Source of the DNA: Alviniconcha marisindica
Lineage: Eukaryota; Mollusca; Gastropoda; Provannidae
DNA length: 64,000 bases
NCBI GenBank assembly: GCA_018857735.1
Contig: JABMCL010001836.1
Coordinates: 27,501 to 91,500 of the forward strand
Direction: 5' to 3'
Shown here: piece after piece, positions 29,660 through 41,315 of the stretch
Numbering within the stretch: the first letter of the stretch is position 1
Layout of the letters: each line of letters opens with the position of its first letter
Program-made: the position numbers and the translations under genes
Notes under the pieces: generated by a model
Seen by the model: only the letters and a program-made list of their open reading frames with translations
What the model was told of the DNA's origin: nothing
Database searches by the model: none

Positions 29660-30543
29660 GCAAGTATTCTTAGTCTCTAGAAGGGTGCATGATGTGGAAT
29701 GCAGATGTAGCAGTGCTAACTTTGTGCATTGTCAATTAATTATGGCTGAGAATGGTGTTATTGGTAGCATGTTACCTTTACAACTTTTAGTTTTACTTTA
29801 ACTTTGCATTACCTGTGTTCCTCCGTTGTGTTCTTTTAATGAGTGAATGAATGATCAGTCAATGAATTATGATAAAAACTAAATATGCAGATACAAATTC
29901 AAAAAAGAAGAGTGTGTTTCCTCACCTTTGAAGGCAACCAAAGTCTTGTTCCACAAAATGGCGTTGCCGTTCTAACTTCTAATGTTCTATCATGGTCGAA
30001 ATGATTGGAAACGATGCCAGCCTAGTTCTGGGGCCAAGGACAACGATGGACTACTGCCAGCAAATGCCACCTTCTTCTTTTTGGCCCGTATAGTGTTCAG
30101 CTTCATCATTCTGAACACTCTGACACTTTTTGTGCATGCTCCTTTTTTTCGGTGTTTTCATAATCACCGAACATGGACTACGGGATCCTTGGCATTGGCA
30201 TACTTGTGTTTGTGTATGTTATTTTTTTCTCAGTCCCAAGTATGTATGATAATGACATATATTTAGTAATAGTACCTGACACACAATTTATTGTAAATTA
30301 CAGTCTCTTCAGAAGGTCTTTGTAAATTTATGTAATTTGACTCCAGAGAGAAATCTTAGGTTGGACACAAAGCCCAGCACACAACAACTAATGCCCAGTT
30401 TCAGTATAATAAATTTATAGTGGTCACCCATCCTCAGGTGACCCTACTCAGTTGTGCTTAACTTGGCTTTTGAGAGAACAAGATATCACTCTGTGCCGCT
30501 GATGAGGTGAGCAGAACTCATCCTGACACAGCAGTGACCAGTG

Positions 30544-30608
<65 letters not shown>

Positions 30609-33600
30609 AGTGCCATTGACTCTAAAAATGGCTGGACTGGCTGTTACAGTGTTAGATAGACCTGTCCAAATGGACCGAACGCTAATTAATCCTTGAGTAT
30701 TAAAGTTTGAGTTTGAGTTCTCTGTCTCTTTGATCCATTCCTGGGTGTCGATGTGGAGGTTTACTTTAATAACGATGTTCAGCTATGTTTATTGACATCT
30801 TTTGCAGGTTCTCTTGAAGACCCCCTGTTGGAGACATAGACATTGAGCTGTGGTCGAAGGAGGCCCCAAAGGCTTGTCGCAACTTTCTGCAGCTGTGTCT
30901 GGAAGGCTACTACGATGGCACAGCATTCCACCGTGTGGTCAAGGACTTCATTGTCCAGGGTGGTGACCCCACAGACACTGGAGATGGAGGAGATTCCATC
31001 TACGGGGCACCATTCAAAGTACTGTACTTGATCTTCTCAATCTTGATAGTTTACATTGGCAATGCCCAGATCTGGTATTTAAACAAATGGCAACAGAAAA
31101 ACAAGAGAGCACTACAATAATAAAATAAAAGAAAGGTTGTAACTGATACAGTGTACTGTTAGTTACTTGTGTAACGTTTGACTGGAGAGGTCAGAAGAGA
31201 AGATCTAAATCTCTCAGTTGTCTATCACTGTATCAGCTGATGCAGATTGTGTTGTCTTCCAGATTGTTTGGTTCTGTGACTGCCTGTGGAAAAGAACTAT
31301 TTCTGAAGATGGCTGTTTCGGTGGTTTTTACAGCACTGAAGCAGGTGTTCTTACTTGCAGAATGATTTACAATAACAATACTACTTCAGTACTTGTTTTT
31401 TGTTCATTGACACAGTACAGGTTCAAGTTTCCTAAAAAAAAATATTTAAAAAATTGTGGAAAGTTCTATACTTTACTGTTTACAAATTATACAAGTCAAA
31501 ACCTGTTCTGATTCAGAACTAAAAGTAAAAAGAAGTGTTGCACAAGAACAAATTCTTTCCCTCAAAGAACATTGAATGACGGGAATTCTTTGTTGAACAA
31601 AGCATACTGTTTGTTTTGTACAGTACAGGAAGTGGAAAGGCAGATTGACATAATAATAACTTTTTTCAAAAGATGAATTATTAATTGTTTTTAAGACATG
31701 ACTCAGAAGCAGTTAATCCCCAGAATTTGATTTTGAGGGGGAAAAATTCGAAGATTTTTAAAAATATTTTTTACAGTTGAATCTGGGATCAATGCACTTT
31801 AACTACTAGTACTAAGGGCATACACTCAGATTTTGCATGGTCACAAATGATTTTCACATAAGATCTTACAAGTTACATTTGAATCCCTGGTGAATAAACA
31901 CCTTGAAAATCATGAGAAAATGATCTGAAAAGAAGCATTATAAATTTATACTTTTGATGATGGCATGACACATTCCTTGTGCATTTGTCACTGAGCATTA
32001 TTTTTGTATTGCATTGCATTGTAAGGGTTAGATATATATATAATATGTACAAGAAATAAAGTGTCTGTGAGTGGTCTTAAAACAGTTTTCGATGACATGC
32101 TGTTGTTTTTTAAATATATAGAATACTAATTAATTACTATAGTAATCCTAGAAGAGGAATAGTCACTAATAATGTGGGTGCTCTGCCACTTGGTCGTCAG
32201 GATGAGTTTCACTCCAGACTTCGCTTTGTGCGGCGCGGTTTGGTCGCCATGGCAAACGCAGGTCCTCATGACAATGGGAGCCAGTTCTTTTTCACCATGG
32301 CAGCAACGCCAGAACTGCAGAACAAGCACACCATCTTTGGCAAGGTAATGTGCAGTGTTACTGTTAGTGCAATGTGGACTTTTTGTAAAAACAAAAACAA
32401 ATAGGTTGGGGAGGGGTGAGAGGGAAGATTGTTGAAATTCTATTTTAAAGAATGTTAGGCTTTATACAAATTACTATGATATATTGATAGAAGACACTGT
32501 TTGGTCTTCACATGGTGGTTGTTATTATTGTTGGTGTTGGTTGGTGGAATAGACATTGTTCAGGATGATGAAGTGATGCTGTGTTTGGTGGTGTTTGCTT
32601 TATATGGTGGAACATGTTCTTATTGTAGGTTGCGTGTGTGTGTGTGCATGCATGCATGCGTTTGTGTGTGAGTGTGTGTGCGCACACTGCGTGCGTGCGT
32701 GCGTGTGTGTGTGTAAGAGATGAACCAGTTACAGCAGCTAAACTGAATGCGTCTGTTGTGCTTGTGTTGTTTGTCACTGTATATAATTGTAAAGCACTAT
32801 GAGCTCCCGTGAGAAAGGGTGCTTTATAAATGTTGAGGATGTACCTCTCGTAGAGTTTATGTACCTTGTACATACATGCATGCCTGGCGAGAGTTACCGT
32901 AGGCAACTCAGGCCTTTGTTGTTGTACTTCTGTTATGTATTTCAAGCACTAATTAACAACTCCCTCGCATGTTGATTTATACATTTATGTAAGTTGTTGT
33001 TACTGTAGGTTGGGGGTAGACACACTGGTGAGCATGCTTAGGCTGACAACACACCGGTGAGCATGCTGAGGCTGACCCCAGAGTTCTAGTTCTTTTTGTT
33101 ATCGTACTCATAGGAGGCAGAGATATGCTGTTCAACATGCTCAATCTGACCCTGCAGTTGTTGTTGTAGATGGTAGGGGACACACTGTTCAGCATGTTGA
33201 ATCTGACTTTGCAGTTGTTGTAGGTGTTGGGGTACAAACTGTTCAACATGCTGAATCTGGCCCTGCAGTTGTTGTTGTAGGTGTTGGGGTACAAACTGTT
33301 CAACATGCTGAATCTGACCCTGCAGTTGTTGTTGTAGTGGTGGGGGTACAAGCTGTTCAGCATGTTGAATCTGACCCTGCAGTTGTTGTTGTAGTGGTGG
33401 GGGTACAAGCTGTTCAGCATGTTGAATCTGGCCCTGCAGTTGTTGTTGTAGTGGTGGGGGTACAAGCTGTTCAGCATGTTGAATCTGACCCTGCAGCTGT
33501 TGTTGTAAGTGGTGGAGGACACGCTGTTCAACATGCTCAACTGACCCTGCAGTTGTTGTTGTAGTGGTGGGGGTACAAGCTGTTCAGCATGTTGAATCTG

Positions 33601-36600
33601 ACCCTGCAGTTGTTGTTGTAGTGGTGGGGGTACAAGCTGTTCAGCATGTTGAATCTGACCCTGCAGTTGTTGTTGTAAGTGGTGGAGGACACGCTGTTCA
33701 ACATGCTCAAGCTGACCCTGCAGTTGTTGTTGTAGTGGTGGGGGTACAAGCTGTTCAGCATGTTGAATCTGACCCTGCAGCTGTTGTTGTAAGTGGTGGA
33801 GGACACGCTGTTCAACATGCTCAAGCTGACCCTGCAGTTGTTGTTGTAGGTGGTGGGGGACAAACTGTTCAGCATGTTAAATCTGACTTTGCAGTAGTTC
33901 AAGGAATGAGTGAACAATTTTGATGATGTCGTTTTAAATCTATGTTTAGATCCTTAACATTGTTTTACTTCAACTTCTTGTCTATCTTCTTCATTACGTC
34001 CTTCTTCTTTTATTATTACCCATCTCTCTTCTACACCAGATGAAGACATTGTGTCGAAAGCACTGGTGTTTTTAATTGTTCTTCATGTGTTGTCGTATAG
34101 GTGAGTACATTTCTCTAGAGCTGTTCTATTTTGCAGTTGTTGTTGTAGGTGGTGGGGTACAAACTGTTCAACATGCTGAATCTGACCCTGCAGTTGTTGT
34201 TGTAGGTGGTAGGGGACACGCTGTTCAACATGATCAGTCTGACTTTACAGTTGTTGTAGATGGTAGGGGACACGCTATTCAGCATGTTGAATCTGACTTT
34301 ACAGTTGTTGTAGGTGGTGGGGGACACGCTGTTCAACATGCTCAATCTGACCCTGCAGTTGTTGTTGTAGGTGGTGGGGGACACGCTGTTCAACATGCTC
34401 AATCTGACCCTGCAGTTGTTGTTGTAGGTGGCGGGGGACACGCTGTACAGCATGCTGAATCTGACCCTGCAGTTGTTGTTGTAGGTGGCGGGGGACACGC
34501 TGTTCAACATGCTCAATCTGACCCTGCAGTTGTTGTTGTAGGTGGTGGGGGACACGCTGTAATCTGACCCTGCAGTTGTTGTTGTAGGTGGTGGGGGACA
34601 CGCTGTTCAACATGATCAGTCTGACTTTACAGTTGTAGATGGTAGGGGACACGCTATTCAGCATGTTGAATCTGACTTTACAGTTGTTGTAGGTGGTGGG
34701 GGACACGCTGTTCAACATGCTGAATCTGACCCTGCAGTTGTTGTTGTAGGTGGTGGGGGACACGCTGTTCAACATGCTCAATCTGACCCTGCAGTTGTTG
34801 TTGTAGGTGGCGGGGGACACGCTGTACAGCATGCTGAATCTGACCCTGCAGTTGTTGTTGTAGGTGGCGGGGGACACTCTGTTCAACATAATCTGACCCT
34901 GCAGTTGTTGTTGTAGGTGGTGGGGGACATGCTGAATCTGACCCTGCAGTTGTTGTTGTAGGTGGTGGGGGACACGCTGTTCAACATACTCAGTCTGACC
35001 CTGCAGTTGTTGTTGTAGGTGGTGGGGGACACGCTGTTCAACATGCTGAAGCTGACCCTGCAGTTGTTGTTGTAGGTGGTGGGGGACACGCTGTTCAACA
35101 TGCTCAAGCTGACCCTGCAGTTGTTGTTGTAGGTGGTGGGGGACACGCTGTTCAACATGCTGAAGCTGCAGGAGGTGGAGGTGGACGAGGCGTCAGAGAG
35201 ACCCCAGGAACCTCACAGGATCCTCTCCACCGAGGTGAGTAAGGCTCCTGAAGGCAAAGGATCGGCTCAGTCAGCCCTGCCTGTGCTCCCGAAGCTAGTT
35301 GACGGGAATGCCGTTGTGGTGTTCATCACCGCCACTTGCTGTGCAGGTGTAAGTAAGTAAGTAAACATGGTGCTTAACATCCGCAGAAACCATAAGGCTT
35401 ATTAGGGATGGTGAAAAGGGGGGGGGGTGACAGGGCAGAGAAGAATAGCATGTCTGCGCACTCCTACATGCAAAGATCGAAGAGACCGTCAGCCAGTGCC
35501 AGAACAACAGTGTTAAGGAGGTGGGGACCCTGCCAGTGCCAAGCAACTTTGCACTTTGTTAATTGCTGTTTCAACAGCTGTGTGGAGCAGAGTCACAAAG
35601 ACAGTGTCAGAAAGGCAACTGTTGAGGAACAACTGAAGCAAAGGACTGTCTAACTCTCTACGAGAGCCCAGCTCCACCTCCCTGCTCTTGATCTCTCCTG
35701 GGCTGTCTTGAGGGTCCAGCTCCACCTCCCTGCTCTTGATCTCTCCTGGGTTGTCTTGAAGGTCCAGCTCCACCTCCCTCCTCTTGATTTCGCCTGGGCC
35801 CAGAGGTGCAGGCGTTGCCGTGGAGCATTCTTAATGAGATCTGTTACAGGTCACGGCAGGTCCCAAGATCAAAAATGAGGTTGGGTATTGTATATGTTGA
35901 TGTTGTTCTTGTTGTAGTGCTCGCCCTGATACAACCGTACTGGTCAGCTGGGTGTAAAACATCGAGTAACTCACTTGTTGTAATGCTCGCCCTGATATAA
36001 CCATACTGGTCAGCTGGGCATAAAACATTGAGTTACTCACTTATTGTAGTGCTCACCCTGATATAACCATACTGGTCAGCTGGGCGTAAAACATCAAGTT
36101 AGAGTGCTCGCCCTGATATAACCATACTGGTCAGCTGGGCGTAAAACATCGAGTTAGAGTGCTCCCCCTGATATAACCATACTGGTCAGCTGGGTGTAAA
36201 ACATCGAGTTAGAGTGCTCGCCCTGATATAACCATACTGGTCAGCTGGGCGTAAAACATCGAGTTAGAGCGCTCGCCCTGATATAACCATACTGGTCAGC
36301 TGGGCGTAAAACATCAAGATACTCACTTGTTGTAGTGTTCCCCAGCTGAACGCTGGCAGTCACCTGATAAGCTCAGCTGTACGTTGACAAATGTCCTTCA
36401 AAGGGTGAGAGAGTTGCGTGTCGGGCCTTTTTTTATATATTTTAATTACCCTGCCACATGGGCAGCCAATAACCCTGATGTAACCCGCTGTGGTTGACTG
36501 GGCTGAAAGCGCCACCAAACTAACAAACTGGGCAGCCAGTTGTACGTTGACAAATGTCCTCAACAGGGTGAGAGAGTTGCGTGTAAGGGCCTTCTTTTTT

Positions 36601-37581
36601 CCCCTTTTTAAAAAAATTACCCTGCCACATGGGCAGCCAATAACCCTGATGTAACCCTCTGTGGTTGACTGGGCTGAAAGCGCCACCAAACTAACAAACT
36701 GGGCAGCCAGTTGTACGTTGACAAATGTCCTCAACAGGGTGAGAGAGTTGCGTGTAAGGGCCTTCTTTTTTCCCCTTTTAAAAAAAATTACCCTGCCACA
36801 TGGGCAGCCAATAACCCTGATGTAACCCTCTGTGGTTGACTGGGCTCAAAGCACCACCAAACTAACAAACTGGGCAGCCAGATGTGGTCTTCAGAGTCTC
36901 CGTTTCTGGAGGGTGAGTGCTGTTACGCAAGGAGCGTATCATGGCTGATAACATGGTCCCCGTGTGACTAAGTAGCGCGTGTCAGCACTTTAATGCAGCC
37001 TTGGTGTTCTTGCTGCTGTCAGTATGTCGTGCCACAGCCCAAGCCATGGAGGGGTACTGTATTAACACAGTCATTCTTAATGAGCTAGGGCATGGCAGGT
37101 AGCGTAATCAAAACTGAAGTTGGATTATCAGTATCTTTTGTATATCAGTGTTTCTTTAGTACTTCAAATCGCCCTGATCGTACCGCAATGGTTGACTGGG
37201 CGTAAAACACCAAGTTACTTACTTACTTAGTACCTCATTGTCCCTTGCGGGGAAATTTGGGTTGCCTTAACTGGGTAAGGCACAGCGGCTGCAAAAGCAA
37301 TGCTACTCATTCCTACAAGTAAGTGCAGTAGTTGCATGTGTCCAAACAATGGTATGGCTGCCAGTGTTTGGGAATTTTAACGTGCGCACAGATGTTGATG
37401 CATGCGATTGCACACGGGGGCTGTACGGACACCGTAAGAGAATCTGCACTGGAAGTTTACTCTGGGAGAAAAATCATTTGCTACACCGGGCTTGAACCTG
37501 CGTGATTATTGCACCTGGCTTTTTAGTCGGACACTCTACCAACTGAGCTGTCTTTTTTGAGGTTATTGCAAATGGTTTATG

Positions 37582-37615
<34 letters not shown>

Positions 37616-39061
37616 CAGGTGCTGAACAATCCATTTGACGACATCGTTCCCCGGCAGATCAAGCGTGCGAAAAAGGACAAAGATGAGGAGAAAAAGATCA
37701 AGAGCAAGTCAAAGGCTACAAAGTGAGTTGGTCCCAGAGTCTGATCTCAGAACAAGAGTGGGTACCAGTCTTAGATCCGACAGTAAGACTAACACTATGT
37801 ACCAGTCTCAGATTTGAAAGCAAGTGTGTGTACTCAGTCTCTGATCTCATAGCAAGTGTGTGTACCAGTGTCTGATCTCATAGCAGGTGTGTGTACTCAG
37901 TGTCTGATCTCATAGCAGGTGTGTGTACTCAGTGTCTGATCTCATAGCAGGTGTGTGTACTCAGTGTCTGATCTCATAGCAGGTGTGTGTACTCAGTGTC
38001 TGATCTCATAGCAGGTGTGTGTACTCAGTGTCTGATCTCAAGCAGGTGTGTGTACTCAGTGTCTGATCTCATAGCAGGTGTGTGTACTCAGTGTCTGATC
38101 TCATAGCAGGTGTGTGTACTCAGTGTCTGATCTCATAGCAGGTGTGTGTACTCAGTCTCTGATCTCATAGCAGGTGTGTGTACCAGTGTCTGATCTAAGA
38201 GCAAGTGTGTGTACTCAGTGTCTGATCTAAGAGCAAGTGTGTGTACTCAGTGTCTGATCTCATAGCAGGTGTGTGTACTCAGTGTCTGATCTCATAGCAG
38301 ATGTGTGTACTCAGTGATCTAAGAGCAAGTGTGTGTACTCAGTGTCTGATCTAAGAGCAGGTGTGTGTACTAGTGTCTGATCTAAGAGCAAGTGTGTGTA
38401 CTCAGTGTCTGATCTAAGAGCAAGTGTGTGTACCAGTGTTTAATCTAAGAGCAAGTGTGTGTACCAGTGTTTGATCTAAGAGCAAGTGTGAGTACTCAGT
38501 GTTTGATCTAAGAGCAAGTGTGTATACCAGTGTCTGGTCTAAGAGCAAGTGTGTACCAGTGTTTGATATAATAGCAAATGTGTACCAGTATCCGATCTAA
38601 TAGTGAGTGCCAGTGCGTGATCTTGTAGAAAGTGTGTACCAGTGTCTGATCTTATAGCAAGTGGGTGTATGTACCAGTCTCTGATGTTACGGCAAGAGTG
38701 TGTACCAGTGTCTGATCTCATAGACTCATAGCAAGAGTGTGTACCAGTGTCTGATCTCATAATTCAATTCAATTCAATTCAATTCAAAAACTTTAATCAT
38801 CCCACAAGGGGCAATTTTGTTGTGGTCATGGCAGGCTCGTAAAAAATACATAAAGTTAAGAGAACAATACAACAAACAAAAGAGTCTTACTTTAACCGTA
38901 GTATAGTTATAAATATAGAACAATTATGACTTCATCATAAAATTGTAATGAAGTTAAGATCACATACTTGTAAAACAGTTAATTAAAGTATCACACACAG
39001 CAATTAAAACAGTATCACACACACACACACACCGTGGCACAGTCGCACACAAACACACCAT

Positions 39062-39092
<31 letters not shown>

Positions 39093-39113
39093 TGTGGCAC
39101 ACAAACACACCAT

Positions 39114-39173
<60 letters not shown>

Positions 39174-39227
39174 CACACACACATGCACACACACCATGGC
39201 ACAGTCACACACTCACACACACACACA

Positions 39228-39273
<46 letters not shown>

Positions 39274-41273
39274 GACTCATAGACCCATAGCAAGAGTGTG
39301 TACCAGTGTCTGATCTCACAGTCTCATAGCAAGAGTGTGTACCAGTGTCTGATCTCACAGTCTCATAGCAAGAGTGTGTACCAGTGTCTGATCTCAGAGC
39401 AAGTCTGTATCAGTATCAGATCTCATAGAGCATGTACCAGTGTCTGATCACATAGCAAAAGTGTGTACCTCTGTCTGATCTCATAGTCAGAGTGTGTATC
39501 AGTGTCTGATCTAATAGTAAGAGTGTGATCTACTGTTTGATCTCATGGCAGAACTGCCTGCCAGTTTCTGATCATATAGCAATAGTGTGGCCCAGTATCT
39601 GATCTCATTGTAAGAGTGTGTTCCACTGTCTGATCTCATGGCAGAACTGCCTGCCAGTTTCTGATCATATAGCAATAGTGTGGCCCAGTATCTGATCTCA
39701 TTGTAAGAGTGTGTTCCACTGTCTGATCTCATGGCAGAACTGTCTGCCAGTTTCTGATCATATAGCAATAGTGTGGCCCAGTGTCTGATCTCATTGTAAG
39801 AGTGTGTTCCACTGTCTGATCTCATGGCAGAACTGCCTGCCAGTTTCTGATCATATAGCAATAGTGTGGCCCAGTGTCTGATCTCATTGTAAGAGTGTGA
39901 TCCACTGTCTGATCTCATGGCAGAACTGCCTGCCAGTTTCTGATCATATAGCAATAGTGTGGCCCAGTGTCTGATCTCATTGTAAGAGTGTGTTCCACTG
40001 TCTGATCTCATGGCAGAACTGCCTGCCAGTTTCTGATCATATAGCAGTAGTGTGGCCCAGTGTCTGATCTCATTGTAAGAGCATGTATCAGTGTCTGGTC
40101 TGATAACAAGAGTGTGTTCCAGTCTCTGATCTTATAGCAAGAGTGTGTACCAGTGTTGGTTAGTGACTGGGTTATGCATGATGAATGAATAAATTAAAAA
40201 TGGAACTGACTGCTTTAAAATTGAAGAGATTGATTGGTTATGTGAGCAGATGTATTTCATTTGACTGACTTTGTGAACATTTCTCATTTCAGAAACTTCA
40301 GTCTGTTATCATTTGACTGACTTCATGAACTTTTTTTAATCTCATAAACTTTAGTCTGTTATCATTTGACTGACTTCATGAACTTGTTTTAATCTCAGAA
40401 ACTTAAGTCTGTTTTTTGACAGTCTTCATTGACTTTTTTCATCTCATAAACTTTAGTCTGTTATCATTTGACTGACTGCATGAACTTTTTCATCTCAGAA
40501 ACTTCAGTCTGTTATCATTTGACTGACTTCATGAACATTTTTCATCTCAGAAACTTCAGTCTGTTATCGTTTGACTGACTTCATGAACATTTTCATCTCA
40601 GAAACTTCAGTCTGTTATCGTTTGACTGACTTCATGAACTTTTTAATCTCAGAAACTTAAGTCTGTTATTTGACGGTCTTCGTTGACTTTTGTCATCTCA
40701 TAAACTTTAGTCTGTTATCATTTGACTGACTTCATGAACTTTTTTTAATCTCATAAACTTTAGTCTATTAAAGTATTATCATTTGATTGACTTCATGAAC
40801 TTGTTTTAATCTCAGAAACTTCAGTCTGTTGTCATTTGGCTGACTTCATGAACATTTTTCATCTCAGAAACTTCAGTCTGTTATCATTTGACTGACTTCA
40901 TGAACATTTTTCATCTCAGAAACTTCAGTCTGTTATCGTTTGACTGACTTCATGAACCTTTTTTCATCTCAGAAACTTCAGTCTGTTATCATTTGACTGA
41001 CTTCATGAACCTTTTTCATCTCAGAAACTTCAGTCTGTTATCCTTCGGGGACGAGGCAGAGGATGACGAGGAACAAGTGGACAAAGCCACAGAGGTAGAC
41101 AATCGTCTCTTTCACAGGCGTCACCTTTGACCTTTACCTCTACCTGTCATTGCAGGTGGAGGGCCACAGAGGTCATACACACACATGCAAGCATGCGCGC
41201 ATGCACATGCATGCATGCATGCACGCAAGTACACATACACATGCACACACGCACACACTCACAGACATATGTT

Positions 41274-41315
<42 letters not shown>

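Larger units (their letters stand above)
37735..40160. repeat. 31-32-bp minisatellite of CWC27 intron 5, with higher-order units
   Basis: The monomer is TCTGATCTCATAGCAGGTGT plus GTGTACTCAGTG. In 39530-40070 three distinct 31-bp monomers form a 93-bp higher-order unit repeated about six times. The array starts about 15 bp after the donor and is interrupted at 38760-39280 by a LINE tail and (CA)n. Confidence 0.92.

Noticed and set aside
33110..35160. Long minus-strand ORFs ([16 protein letters not shown] repeats)
   Set aside because: They are the reverse of the decoy array of CWC27 exon 4; all copies share one unit.
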